NCBI RefSeq assembly: GCF_009708175.1
Contig: NZ_WMBB01000008.1
Location: 186,001-250,000, forward strand
Reading direction: 5' to 3'
Length of the DNA: 64,000 nt
DNA from: Nocardia aurantiaca
GTDB lineage: Bacteria > Actinomycetota > Actinomycetes > Mycobacteriales > Mycobacteriaceae
In this document: positions 8,225 through 16,742 of the stretch, in pieces
How positions within the stretch are numbered: position 1 is the stretch's first letter
How the letters are laid out: each line of letters opens with the position of its first letter
Notes under the pieces: model-generated
What the model was told of the DNA's origin: nothing
Databases searched by the model: none
Seen by the model: only the letters and a program-made list of their open reading frames with translations
Position numbers and translations under genes: made by a program

Positions 8225-8259
8225 GGCTGTCACGGGGTGCGAGCCCCCGCGCTGTCGTA

Positions 8260-10086
8260 TCAGAAGGCGGCTTCGTCCAGCTCCATGATGTCGTTGTCCA
8301 GGTTGGACAGCACCGTGCGGACCGAGGTCAGTTCCGGCAGGACGTTGCGGGCGAAGAACTGCGCGGTGGCGACCTTGCCCTGGTAGAACGCCTCGGTGGA
8401 GCCGTTGTCGAGGGCGTTGATGGCGACCTCGGCCTGGGCCAGCAGCAGCCAGCCGATGAGCAGGTCGCCGACGGCCAGCAGGAAGCGGACCGAACCCAGG
8501 CCGACCTTGTAGAGCTCCTTCGGGTCCTGCTGGGCGGCCATCAGGTGCCCGGTCAGGGTGGCGGCCATGCCCTGGACGTCCTCGAGGGCGGTGGCCAGCA
8601 GCTTGCGCTCGGCCTTGAGGCGGCCGTTGCCGCCCTCACGCTCGATGAACTTCTGGATCTGGCCGGCCACGTGGGCCAGCGCCACGCCACGGTCGCGGGC
8701 GATCTTGCGGAAGAAGAAGTCCTGCGCCTGGATGGCGGTGGTGCCCTCGTACAGGGAGTCGATCTTGGCGTCGCGGATGTACTGCTCGATCGGGTAGTCC
8801 TGCAGGAAGCCGGAGCCGCCGAAGGTCTGCAGCGATTCGGTCAGGTACTGGTAGGCCCGCTCGGAACCGACACCCTTGACGATCGGCAGCAGCAGGTCGT
8901 TGACGCGGAACGCGGTGTCGGAGTCGGCGCCCGAGACCAGCTCGGCGATGTCCTCGTTCTGGTGCGCGGCGGTGTACAGGTAGACGGCGCGCAGGCCCTC
9001 GGCGTACGCCTTCTGCATGGCCAGCGAACGACGCACGTCCGGGTGGTGGGTGATGGTGACGCGCGGAGCCGACTTGTCGGCCATCTGGGTCAGGTCGGCG
9101 CCCTGCACGCGGGTCTTGGCGTACTCCAGCGCGTTCAGGTAACCGGTCGACAGGGTGGCGATGGCCTTGGTGCCCACCATCATTCGCGCGTTCTCGATGA
9201 CGTCGAACATCTGCGCGATGCCGTTGTGGACCTCGCCGACCAGCCAGCCCTTGGCGGGAACGCCGTGGCCGCCGAAGGTGACCTCACAGGTGGCCGAGAC
9301 CTTGATGCCCATCTTGTGCTCGACATTGGTGACGAACACGCCGTTGCGCTCACCCATGGTCTGGGTGTCGAAGTCGAAGTGGAACTTCGGCACGTAGAAC
9401 AGCGACAGGCCCTTGGTGCCCGGGCCGGCGCCCTCGGGGCGGGCCAGCACCAGGTGCATGATGTTCTCGAAGAGGTCGTCGGAGTCGCCCGAGGTGATGA
9501 AGCGCTTGACGCCCTCGATGTGCCAGGAGCCGTCTTCCTGCTTGATCGCCTTGGTGCGGCCGGCGCCGACGTCGGAGCCCGCGTCGGGCTCGGTCAGCAC
9601 CATGGTGGCGCCCCAGTTGCGGTCGGCGATGATCTGAGCCCACTTCTTCTGCTCATCGGTGCCGTTGTTGTAGAAGACCTGCGCGAAACCCGCGCCGGCG
9701 GCGTACATCTGGGCCGGCGGGTTGGCGCCGAGGATCATCTCGCCCAGGGCCCAGCCGACGACGGAGGGGGCGCCCAGGCCGCCCAGCTCCTCGCGGACGG
9801 GCACCTTGGACCAGCCGCCGTCCTCGAGGGCGCGGTAGGACTTCTTGAAGGACTCGGGGAGAGTGACCGTGTGGGTCTGCGGGTCGAAGACCGGCGGGTT
9901 GCGGTCGGCGTCGGCGAAGGACTCGGCCAGCGGGCCCTCGGCCAGGCGACGGACCTCGCTCAGCATCTCCTTGACGGTGTCGGCGTCGAGGTCGCCGTAG
10001 GCGCCCGCGTCGAGCAGCTTCTGGATGCCCAGGAACTCGAAGAGGTTGAACTCGAGGTCGCGAACGTTGCTCTTGTAGTGACCCAT
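8260..10086 (-). CDS. fadE5: Acyl-CoA dehydrogenase FadE5
   Basis: This 608-residue FAD enzyme introduces the trans-2 double bond into acyl-CoA, the first step of beta-oxidation, and passes electrons to ETF. The start MGHYKSNVRDLEFNLFEFLG and total length match M. tuberculosis FadE5 (Rv0244c). MVLTEPDAGSDVGAGRTKA is the ACAD signature. YEGTTAIQAQDFFFRK in the C-terminal half contains the family region near the flavin with the Glu-Gly-Thr motif. ATG 10086 is preferred over GTG 10098: GGAGAG lies 11 nt before it but abuts the GTG. Two palindromes just upstream (10178-10219) belong to the same family as those at fabG4 and etfD. Confidence 0.94.
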   Translation of the reverse strand: MGHYKSNVRDLEFNLFEFLGIQKLLDAGAYGDLDADTVKEMLSEVRRLAEGPLAESFADADRNPPVFDPQTHTVTLPESFKKSYRALEDGGWSKVPVREELGGLGAPSVVGWALGEMILGANPPAQMYAAGAGFAQVFYNNGTDEQKKWAQIIADRNWGATMVLTEPDAGSDVGAGRTKAIKQEDGSWHIEGVKRFITSGDSDDLFENIMHLVLARPEGAGPGTKGLSLFYVPKFHFDFDTQTMGERNGVFVTNVEHKMGIKVSATCEVTFGGHGVPAKGWLVGEVHNGIAQMFDVIENARMMVGTKAIATLSTGYLNALEYAKTRVQGADLTQMADKSAPRVTITHHPDVRRSLAMQKAYAEGLRAVYLYTAAHQNEDIAELVSGADSDTAFRVNDLLLPIVKGVGSERAYQYLTESLQTFGGSGFLQDYPIEQYIRDAKIDSLYEGTTAIQAQDFFFRKIARDRGVALAHVAGQIQKFIEREGGNGRLKAERKLLATALEDVQGMAATLTGHLMAAQQDPKELYKVGLGSVRFLLAVGDLLIGWLLLAQAEVAINALDNGSTEAFYQGKVATAQFFARNVLPELTSVRTVLSNLDNDIMELDEAAF

Positions 10087-10177
10087 GGTCGTACTCACTC
10101 TCCATTGAGATGGGTGCGGTTCGGTGTGTGCCGTTCCCGCCCGTTAGGTCTCCACCGGGTAGACACCGTAAAGCAGC

Positions 10178-10219
10178 GCTACTGGCGGGTAACTTATGCG
10201 CCATGTTACCGGCCGGTAA
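10178..10219. promoter_or_regulatory. Paired operator sites upstream of fadE5
   Basis: The 471-nt gap 10087-10557 holds no supported gene. Site 1 (10176-10195), read on the minus strand, is AAGTTACCCGCCAGTA. It differs by one base from the etfD site over that stretch, although its right arm is degraded. Site 2 (10206-10219) is a perfect palindrome TTACC-GGCC-GGTAA. They lie about 90-135 nt upstream of the fadE5 start. A TetR-family factor is the likely ligand. Confidence 0.65.
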
Positions 10220-10557
10220 GGGGGGAGCCAAGGTCATCGCCGCCGAATGTGACTGAAAGCACGCGAGTTGCCGGGAGTCGGGGTCGCATCGGCGCCGTGC
10301 GGCTCCCGTCGTCGCAGCTAGAGCCCGTGCGGGGGAGATCAGGGTGGACCGGCCGCGAGTCCTTCGGCGCAGCGTGCGGCGGCAGTTCGGGCAACCGCCG
10401 CGCACACCGGGCATATCACCCCGGACCTGCCGATTCTCGGCGTGATCGCGGGCTTCGCCGGGCTGATGGCGGCCCGACCGGTCGATTTCCGGCGAAGGCG
10501 CTGAGGTCCGCGGTGTGCCGCGTGAGGCCGGTCCGCGCGGCTGATTACGGTGCCTGC

Positions 10558-11163
10558 ATGCGCATCGAGACGAGTGCCGGGCCGGCGGAGGTGGAGATCC
10601 ACCGGGCGGGCCGGAACAAGCCCCGGTTCCTGCTGGTGCTCACCCATGGCTCCGGCGGTGGCGTCGACGCGAAAGATGTGCTGGCCCTGCGTGATTCGGC
10701 CGTGGAGATGGGTGGCGCGGTCGCGCTGGTGACGCAGCCGTACCGGGTGGCGGGGCGGCGCGCCCCGGGCAAGGCCGACGTGCAGGACGCGGCATGGCTG
10801 GAAATCATTGCGGCCCTGCGGAAGAAGGTGCGCGGGGTGCCCGTGATCCAGGGCGGGCGCAGCAATGGCGCGCGGGTGGCCTGCCGCACCGCGCGGGCGG
10901 CCGGTGCGCGGGGCGTGGTCGCGCTGTCGTTCCCGCTGCATCCGCCGGGAAAGCCGGAGAAGTCGCGGCGCGAGGAACTGCTCGCGCCGGGCGATATCGA
11001 GGTCGTCGTGGTGAACGGCGCGCGCGACCCGTTCGGTGTCCCGGAGGCCGCCGACGCCGCAGAGGTGCATGTCATCGCCGGCCAGGCGCATTCGTACCGG
11101 GCGGGTTTCGAGGAGATAGTCGCCGCGATCACCCCGTGGCTGCGCCGGTGGTCCGCGAGTTGA
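10558..11163 (+). CDS. Alpha/beta hydrolase of the Tex30/KANL3-like type
   Basis: The protein has 201 residues. It begins with a short beta segment, then LLVLTHGSGGGVDAKDV (oxyanion-hole region). GGRSNGARVACRTA carries the nucleophile Ser in G-x-S-x-G, NGARDPFG the acid, and AHSYRAG the catalytic His. This spacing is typical of the compact dienelactone-hydrolase-like Tex30 family found widely in actinobacteria. The substrate is unknown. ATG 10558 was chosen because it is the first start before the conserved beta-strand. It converges with the methyltransferase gene (108 nt gap). Confidence 0.82.
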   Translation: MRIETSAGPAEVEIHRAGRNKPRFLLVLTHGSGGGVDAKDVLALRDSAVEMGGAVALVTQPYRVAGRRAPGKADVQDAAWLEIIAALRKKVRGVPVIQGGRSNGARVACRTARAAGARGVVALSFPLHPPGKPEKSRREELLAPGDIEVVVVNGARDPFGVPEAADAAEVHVIAGQAHSYRAGFEEIVAAITPWLRRWSAS

Positions 11164-11271
11164 GCCGCATCCTGGAGCGGGTTCAGCGGGCCTGGCCCAG
11201 GTAATCCGGGAGAACCCATCCAGTTCATTCTGGATTCCGGCCAAAAGCGCCGCAACGACCGGGCGATGTCG

Positions 11272-11991
11272 CTAGGAGATGTCCGCGACCGGCGGTTGCA
11301 GAGCCTCGAGGGCACGCGGCTCGTGCTCGGGTGCGGATCTGGTGGCCACCACCAGGGCGTCGATGGCGTCGCGGTCCTCGGTGGGGCGGTGTACGCGGTC
11401 GGCGATGCGGATGCGGATATCGGGTTCGGCGGGTGCGAGATCGGCGATGATGTCGGCCGGGGTGAAGGTCAGGGCTGGATCCTGTTCGCCGCCATAGCCT
11501 TCCACGAGATTGAGGGTGTCATTGCCGATCACCAGCAGCGTGCCCTCGGGGGAGAGCATCTCGGCCGCGTGCAGCAGCAGGGCGCGGCGGTCCTCGACGG
11601 GCAGGTGCAGGAAGGCCATGAGCACGAGCTCGTACGGGCCGGTGATACCGGCGGCGTCCAGCCTGGTGACATCCGCGTGGATCCATCGGATGCGCCCGCG
11701 CACCGATCGGGACAGCCGCGAGGCGACGGTCCGGCCCTTGTCGATGCCGGTCTGGGAGAAGTCGACCGCGTCCACCTGCCAGCCGTGCGTGGCGAGCCAC
11801 AGCGCGTTCCGGCCCTCCCCGCAGCCCAGATCCAGCACCCGCGGCAGCTCCGGGCGCGGCGCGATCCCCGGCCCGCCGACCGGAATCCGCCGCTCCAGCC
11901 CGAAGACCTGCTCGACAACCGTGGCGTTCGGAGGTGCTCCCCACACCAATTCGGTGTTGGCGTAGTGCTCGTCCCATGCGGCGGCATCCAT
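11272..11991 (-). CDS. Class I SAM-dependent methyltransferase
   Basis: The protein has 239 residues. VLDLGCGEGRNALWLA near residue 50 is motif I of class I methyltransferases, WQVDAVDFSQTGI is motif II and LVLMAFLHLPVEDR lies in the motif IV area. The N-terminus WDEHYANTELVWGAPPNATV resembles the TehB/thiopurine-methyltransferase-like small-molecule enzymes common in actinobacteria. The substrate cannot be told from sequence. No operon partners. Confidence 0.85.
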   Translation of the reverse strand: MDAAAWDEHYANTELVWGAPPNATVVEQVFGLERRIPVGGPGIAPRPELPRVLDLGCGEGRNALWLATHGWQVDAVDFSQTGIDKGRTVASRLSRSVRGRIRWIHADVTRLDAAGITGPYELVLMAFLHLPVEDRRALLLHAAEMLSPEGTLLVIGNDTLNLVEGYGGEQDPALTFTPADIIADLAPAEPDIRIRIADRVHRPTEDRDAIDALVVATRSAPEHEPRALEALQPPVADIS

Positions 11992-12141
11992 GGGGACGAG
12001 TCTATGAGCCCGTCCCGCGAGACAGATCGACCGCGAACTCGAAGCGAGTTCGCGGCCGAGTGACTGCGAGGTGCCGAGGTGGGTACCGGGCGGCTGGGGT
12101 TTCAGGAACGTCGGCCCGAGAGCCGCCGAGAGTTGGGTCGA

Positions 12142-13248
12142 TCAGAGCGTGGTGTGCATCAGCAGCACGTTGTACTGGCTGTGGACCGTGGTGAGGAAGT
12201 ACAGGTCACGACCGGTCTGGTACGGGAAGATGTACGGCGCGTAGGCCGTCGGCAGTTCCCGCGTGTCGATGAGCACCGTCGGTGCGCTCCACGGCCCCTC
12301 GGGGCTCGGCGAGGTGTACATGACCACTGAGTTCCAGGGGTCCGTGGTGAGCATGATGTATTGGCCCAGATAGTCGTTCCACTGGACCGACATCTCCGCC
12401 ACGCCACCGCCGATCACCGGCTTGGCGGCATTGACATCCTTCTGCCACCTGTCGCCGTCCCAGTACTCGTACGCGCCCATATCGGTGACGCTCGCCTCGG
12501 GGACGCGCGCGATGTACGCCGGGTGGTTACGGCCGGAGTCGGTGCCGAACTCGTAGAGGAACCCGTCGCGCTTGACGAAGGCGTTCATCTGGAAGTTCGA
12601 GTTGCCGCCGTCGTGGGGGCGGCGGGTGGCGGGCAGTTCGGCCCAGTTCTCACCGTTGTCGTTGGAGACCGCGAGGCTGGAGTAGTTGGTGGTCCACTGG
12701 CCCACGTCGTCCCAGCTCTTCACCGACATCAGGCTCATGAACTGGGTGCCGCCCACCGAGACGGCCGCGGTGGGGATGCGGCTGATCTCGATGAAGGGAA
12801 TCTTGGGGCTGGGGATCAGATCGCGCGCCTGGCCGAAGATGTCCCGCACCACGGAGTCGAAATAGATGCCGTTGGCGGGGTTCTGCGTGTGTGAGCGCAG
12901 CAGGATGTTCGATCGCCACGCCCAGGTGCTGCCGACCAGCAGATTCGGCAGGCCCAACCCGGCGGTGTCACCGAACGCGGTGAGCATCTCACCGTTTCCG
13001 TTGTCCCACATGATGCCGAGGTCGGTGCCCAGCACGTTGTAGTTCTGCGTGTTGTTGGGGCTGGCCATGCCCGTGACCTGGAAGACCGCCTGGGTGCGGC
13101 CCGGCAGCTGCGGCAGACCATTGGTGCCGTTGAGCACCGGAATCGGGTTGATCGCGTTGGGGTTGGCTGCAGCCGGCGTGGTCACGGTAAGGAGCAAGGC
13201 CGTGGCGCCTGCTATCGCGGACAGCAGGAGGGGGGCGGTCTTGGTCAA
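12142..13248 (-). CDS. Secreted DUF4185 domain protein
   Basis: The protein has 368 residues. TTG 13248 is preceded by GGAGG at 9-nt spacing and gives a Sec signal LTKTAPLLLSAIAGATALLL...AAANP. An open frame upstream belongs to no recognisable protein. The mature part has beta-propeller-like repeats with features of DUF4185: TDLGIMWDNGNGEMLTAFGD, WRSNILLRSH, MSVKSWDDVGQWTTNYSSLA, WAELPATRR, NFQMNAFVKRDGFLYEFG and VQWNDYLGQYIMLTT. These resemble five-bladed glycosidase folds. DUF4185 proteins are exported by many mycobacteria and nocardiae, so a cell-wall polysaccharide role is plausible, but catalytic activity is not shown here. Confidence 0.88.
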   Translation of the reverse strand: MTKTAPLLLSAIAGATALLLTVTTPAAANPNAINPIPVLNGTNGLPQLPGRTQAVFQVTGMASPNNTQNYNVLGTDLGIMWDNGNGEMLTAFGDTAGLGLPNLLVGSTWAWRSNILLRSHTQNPANGIYFDSVVRDIFGQARDLIPSPKIPFIEISRIPTAAVSVGGTQFMSLMSVKSWDDVGQWTTNYSSLAVSNDNGENWAELPATRRPHDGGNSNFQMNAFVKRDGFLYEFGTDSGRNHPAYIARVPEASVTDMGAYEYWDGDRWQKDVNAAKPVIGGGVAEMSVQWNDYLGQYIMLTTDPWNSVVMYTSPSPEGPWSAPTVLIDTRELPTAYAPYIFPYQTGRDLYFLTTVHSQYNVLLMHTTL

Positions 13249-13403
13249 TGCGGTGCGTCCTCCGGGTCTCGCCGAATAATGCGCGCCCACACGGTATGTG
13301 ACGGGTCGCACAATGCGTTCGACTCGATGGCAAAGTGTGAAAATGCTAACAGCGTTATCCGCGAAATGCGGCTTGCGAACCGGGTTGTTCGCCGTGAATT
13401 GGC

Positions 13404-14162
13404 TTACTTTCCATTCCTGCCATGGCCCAGCGCCTGCCTCAGAATGAGCGGCAGCTGGGTGGCGCGTTCCGCGGCCAGGGTCCTGCGGACCGAGGATTGC
13501 CAGGTCCGGTCGAACAATCTCTTGGCGCTCGCCACCGCGTGCGGGGAGCGCGTCGCGATCCGGTCGGCCAGTTTCTCGGCGGCCGCGCGCGGGTCCGCGG
13601 TCACCTCGGTGACCAGTCCGATGCGCTCGGCGTAGGCCGCGTCCACCGGGTCGGCGGTCATCGTCAGCAGCAGCGCCTGATCGATGCCGATGAGCCGGGA
13701 CAAAGTGGCCGCGCCGGTCATATCCGGGATCAGCCCGTGCTTGGCCTCCATGACCGAGAACTCCGAATCCGGCGTGACGAACCGGAAATCGGCGGCCAGC
13801 GCGATCTGCAGGCCGCCGCCGTAGCAGCGGCCGTGCACCACGGCGATCACGGGCTGCGGCAGCCGCCGCCACGCCCAGCACGCCTCCTGGAAGGTATTGG
13901 TGCCGCGCCACGGCAGTGGGACGAAATTGCGGACCACGTCCAGCGGATTGCCCATGGCCTTGGCGACATCCAGTCCGGAGCTGAAGCTGGGCCCGTTGCC
14001 GGACAGGATGACCGCGCGGATGTCGGAGCGCCTCCCGAGGACGCGCGCGACCCGCACCAGCTCGTTCAGCATGTCGATGGTCAGGCCGTTGTGCTTGTCC
14101 GGCCGGTCCAGGGCCACGTACGCCCGGTCGCCGTCGAAGGTGAGGGAAACGTTGTGGCTCAA
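13404..14162 (-). CDS. Enoyl-CoA hydratase/isomerase (crotonase) family protein
   Basis: The protein has 252 residues. The crotonase fold is clear: ALDRPDKHNGLTIDMLNEL, AVILSGNGPSFSSGLDVAKAM (first oxyanion-hole element) and VHGRCYGGGLQIALAADFRFV (second). The family catalytic Glu position lies in EAKHGLIPDMTG; the second Glu is not in the usual GGG/E context, so isomerase or hydrolase activity is possible. The start is TTG at 14162 with GGAAAG in front. It follows the hydrolase gene by 9 nt and is probably co-transcribed with it. Confidence 0.88.
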   Translation of the reverse strand: MSHNVSLTFDGDRAYVALDRPDKHNGLTIDMLNELVRVARVLGRRSDIRAVILSGNGPSFSSGLDVAKAMGNPLDVVRNFVPLPWRGTNTFQEACWAWRRLPQPVIAVVHGRCYGGGLQIALAADFRFVTPDSEFSVMEAKHGLIPDMTGAATLSRLIGIDQALLLTMTADPVDAAYAERIGLVTEVTADPRAAAEKLADRIATRSPHAVASAKRLFDRTWQSSVRRTLAAERATQLPLILRQALGHGRNGK

Positions 14163-14171
14163 GGTCTTTCC

Positions 14172-14951
14172 TTATTCGAGCTGGTCCAGGAGCAGGCGCG
14201 CGCAGCCGGCCGGATCGTCGTAGAAGGGGGTATGGCCGCTTCCACGCAGGGTGACGTGCCGCGCGCCGGGCACCGCCGCGCGGGCGCGGCGAGACTGGGT
14301 GGCGTACGTGAGCAGAATGTCACGATTGCCCCAGGCGATGGTTATCGGGATGTCGCCGTAGGCCGTGCGGTCGGGGAGCCGGAAGTCGGTGAAGGAGGCC
14401 AGCGCGGCGTCGAAACCCGGCGCGCCGAGCAGGCCCTCGACGGTGTCCACGGCCACCTGGGCGTCGAGCGCCCACGGCTTGCCGAATACCAGGCCGAGGA
14501 AGGTGGAACGGCCCACGGTATTGCCGAACAGGGCGGGCACGGCCGGGCGCAGCGCCGTGGTGAGCTGTTTGGCGCGGCCCAGCGCCTGCTGGCACCAGAC
14601 GCGGCCCGGGGTGTCCCAGAACGCGATGGGGGAGTAAGCGGTGACCGACCGGGCGAGGCCGCGCGCCGCCAGGTCCAGGACGATGCCGCCGCCCATGGAA
14701 TTGCCTGCCAGATGCGGATTCTCGATGCCCTCGGCGGCGAGGAAATCGACGAGTGCGTCCGCGAGGGTGGAGACCGTGGTGTGCGCGAGCGGCGCGCTGT
14801 CGCCGAATCCGGGCAGGTCCACCGCGATCACATCGAAGGACTCGGCCAGGAGGCCGATGATCGGCTCCCACACCTGCCAGCGGCTGCCGACGCCGTGCAC
14901 GAGCACGAGCGGATCGCCGTCGCCGGTCCGGTGGTGGTTCAACTTCGTCAT
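14172..14951 (-). CDS. Alpha/beta-fold hydrolase
   Basis: The protein has 259 residues. LVLVHGVGSRWQVWEP is the oxyanion turn and AGNSMGGGIVLDLAARG carries the nucleophile Ser. WGNRDILLTYATQ holds the acid position, and RGSGHTPFYDDP holds the catalytic His. It resembles the esterase/C-C bond hydrolase subgroup used in aromatic or lipid degradation. ATG 14951 has GGGGAG in front. It is first in a two-gene unit with the crotonase, which suggests a joint catabolic role on a CoA ester or ring-cleavage product. Confidence 0.87.
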   Translation of the reverse strand: MTKLNHHRTGDGDPLVLVHGVGSRWQVWEPIIGLLAESFDVIAVDLPGFGDSAPLAHTTVSTLADALVDFLAAEGIENPHLAGNSMGGGIVLDLAARGLARSVTAYSPIAFWDTPGRVWCQQALGRAKQLTTALRPAVPALFGNTVGRSTFLGLVFGKPWALDAQVAVDTVEGLLGAPGFDAALASFTDFRLPDRTAYGDIPITIAWGNRDILLTYATQSRRARAAVPGARHVTLRGSGHTPFYDDPAGCARLLLDQLE

Positions 14952-15051
14952 GCTTCGACTCCCCTGGCCTGGTTCTGCGCGTCTCACCCTACAGTCGTTG
15001 ACGTATCGCCAACAGGATGGAAAATGCTGCTGCGGAGGTACGATAAAAGGT

Positions 15052-15276
15052 ATGGCAACCCGAAAAGTGACACTCTCGCTGGACGAGGCGGCCTGGTCCT
15101 ACGCGCAGGACGCCGCTGCCCGCGCGGGCATGTCGCCGTCGGCGTGGATATCTCGCGCCGCGCGTCGCGAAGCCGTGCGGCTCGGTTGCCGCCCGGTGCG
15201 GGATCCGGTCGAACTCGCCATGGCCGACGAGGCGGAAATGCTGGCCGCCGAGAAGGAGCTGCGTGCGCAGGGGTGA
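15052..15276 (+). CDS. Ribbon-helix-helix antitoxin-like protein
   Basis: This 74-residue protein begins MATRKVTLSLDEAAWSYAQ, a beta-strand plus helix typical of RHH DNA-binding domains, followed by GMSPSAWISRAARREAVRLG. Its acidic C-terminus (DPVELAMADEAEMLAAEKE) would be the toxin-binding tail. The toxin gene overlaps its 3' end by 14 nt, the usual arrangement for type II toxin-antitoxin pairs. It would autorepress the operon. Confidence 0.85.
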   Translation: MATRKVTLSLDEAAWSYAQDAAARAGMSPSAWISRAARREAVRLGCRPVRDPVELAMADEAEMLAAEKELRAQG

Positions 15277-15559
15277 ACTCTGGGTCTACCACCCGCACGG
15301 CAACACCCGAACCCGCACCATCATCCTCATCTCGAGCGACGGCATCAACGAGTCGCCGCGTCCCTGGCTGATCGCCGCCGAGGTCGAGGCCGAGGATCCC
15401 CAGGACATCCTGGCCGTGCCCATTCCCGGCCACGGCTGGGTACACGCCGGCAATCTGGGCCGCATCTATCGCGGCTGGCTGGATGAGCGCGTCGCCGCCG
15501 TCGACAGCGAGACCGCCGAGCGAATCGACACAGCGCTGCGCGCCGCCATGGATCTGTGA
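15263..15559 (+). CDS. MazF/PemK-like toxin
   Basis: The protein has 98 residues starting at GTG 15263 within the antitoxin gene. RRGELWVYHPHGNTRTRTIILIS matches the MazF opening (RGEIW...R..lViS), although the usual proline-rich loop is altered. ILAVPIPGHGWVHAGNLGRI and WLDERVAAVDSETAERIDTALRAAM correspond to the later beta strands and C-terminal helix. Such toxins are usually mRNA interferases. Several consensus residues of the active site differ, so it may be a weak or specialised member. Confidence 0.82.
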   Translation: MRRGELWVYHPHGNTRTRTIILISSDGINESPRPWLIAAEVEAEDPQDILAVPIPGHGWVHAGNLGRIYRGWLDERVAAVDSETAERIDTALRAAMDL

Positions 15560-15609
15560 GAGGGTGCCTGCGGCATATCTCCCGTCGAATCATGAGAGTC
15601 GAGGCACCA

Positions 15610-15942
15610 GTGCGTATTTCCCTGTTGGCCGCCGCGCTCGTCGCGCTACCCCTGCTCGCCGCGTGTGGCAGCAGCAGCGACAAGCCCGCCGATATCAGCC
15701 AGGCGGACGTGTCCAAGGCGCTGCAGGACGGTGGCCTCAAGGACGCCAAGCTGGCCGACTGCGCCGCCAAGATCTATGTGGACCAGGGTATTTCGCAGTC
15801 CGGACTGCGTCTCATGATCAAGAACGACGCCAAGACCGCCGCCGCAACCGATCCGGAGTCGCTGGGTATGAGCAAGGACGACGCCGACAAGGCGCGTGCG
15901 GCCACCAACAAGATCGTGACCGACTGCCTCAAGCAGGAGTGA
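15610..15942 (+). CDS. Small lipoprotein of unknown function
   Basis: The protein has 110 residues. GTG 15610 with GAGG in front gives VRISLLAAALVALPLLAACGSSSD, a lipoprotein signal with lipobox LAAC. The mature region has two further cysteines (ADCAAKIY and TDCLKQE) and is mainly helical; they could form a disulfide. An ATG at 15592 would add six residues. A decayed copy follows at 16029-16169. The function is not recognised; small two-cysteine lipoproteins of this type are common in Nocardia. Confidence 0.8.
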   Translation: MRISLLAAALVALPLLAACGSSSDKPADISQADVSKALQDGGLKDAKLADCAAKIYVDQGISQSGLRLMIKNDAKTAAATDPESLGMSKDDADKARAATNKIVTDCLKQE

Positions 15943-16028
15943 CCGCTGCGCCGCGACGGCGTCGTGGCGGCCAGCGGGCCTTGGCGGCCCGCGGTTTTCG
16001 GTCCGCACTTCTCAACTCCCAGGTGCCG

Positions 16029-16169
16029 GTGCGCATTCTCTGAATCGACCGGGATCGGCCCGGCATCGGGGAGGACGGCGCCGACCCCGCCGAGGTCGGT
16101 CACGGCGCCGAGGATCTGGTCAAGGCCGGCAAGGCAATCGAGCGCAGTGCCGCCGAATGCGTGAAATAG
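16029..16169 (+). pseudogene. Decayed duplicate of the preceding small lipoprotein
   Basis: One frame reads VRIL then a stop, then continues without interruption as ...GEDGADPAEVGHGAEDLVKAG and KAIERSAAECVK before a TAG. The beginning copies the VRIS start of the lipoprotein at 15610. The end resembles its last helix (DDADKARAATNKIVTDCLK), including the conserved Cys. The signal peptide and most of the middle are missing. This looks like an old tandem duplication reduced to its two ends. Confidence 0.45.
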
Positions 16170-16185
16170 CGCGCTGACATGCGAA

Positions 16186-16210
16186 AAGCCCCGTCTATCG
16201 GACGGGGCTT
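16186..16210 (-). terminator. Rho-independent terminator of the tRNA gene
   Basis: 10-bp stem AAGCCCCGTC / GACGGGGCTT with a 5-nt loop. On the minus strand it is followed by a TTTT run, as expected 6 nt beyond the tRNA 3' end. Confidence 0.85.
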
Positions 16211-16215
16211 CTGGC

Positions 16216-16289
16216 TGGAGCCGGTGACGGGAATCGAACCCGCAATTCGACCTTGGGAAGGTAGCGTGTTGCCACTACACCACACCGGC
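16216..16289 (-). tRNA. tRNA-Gly (anticodon CCC)
   Basis: On the minus strand the 74-nt sequence starts GCCGGTGTGG and ends CACCGGCTCCA. The acceptor arms pair and CCA is encoded. The T-arm GCGGGTTCGAATCCCGT is canonical. The anticodon loop TTCCCAA gives CCC, reading GGG codons. The anticodon stem has one U-C mismatch. A terminator follows directly. Confidence 0.93.
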
Positions 16290-16742
16290 GCGGTCCTGCT
16301 TGTGCACGCGACTCTATCAGACCCCTTCTCTTCCGGTGCAACTTCATTGATCTCCCCGCAGGTCGCGCTCGTCGTGTGGCGTCGCCGAGTCGGGGGCCGA
16401 ATAGCGGTCCACGATTTCCGCCGAGGGCCGAGCCGTGGTCCGTGAGATCCCCGGGATGTTCGGGACGGGGTCCCCGAGCCTGATTTCCTTCGGGGGCCCG
16501 GGGGCGTAGCCGCCCAAGGTTGTCGTGTCGGCGGCTGAGGGGTGCGGGGCTTGGCCCCCACACGTGTCGGCGGCGACGCGCCGAAGACCGCGACTCTCTT
16601 TCGCAGAAGCGGCTGGTTCCGCCCACGGGTGGTCGTAGACTGGCCCGCAGGGTCGAAAACCCGTCCACCACAGGAAGTTTGGATGCGCTGAATCTTTGCT
16701 GGCGCTGGTTCGGTGCTCCTGCTCGGCGGTCGAGGAGGACGT
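16290..16742. promoter_or_regulatory. Intergenic region between tRNA-Gly and ctaD promoter
   Basis: 453 nt with no supported gene. It contains the tRNA promoter on the minus strand side and, for ctaD, a possible -10 element TAGACT at 16638-16643. Low-quality open frames here lack start sites and codon bias. Confidence 0.4.

Noticed and set aside
10322..10504. Open frame ending in a hydrophobic stretch (LPILGVIAGFAGLMAARP) before the Tex30-like gene
   Set aside because: No ATG, GTG or TTG start exists in the frame after the preceding stop at 10319. At most a decayed fragment, so not listed as a gene.
8137..10557. Very long open frame on the plus strand opposite fadE5
   Set aside because: It is the antisense shadow of fadE5, with composition typical of high-GC reverse frames. 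Only its last part from 10558 is a real gene.
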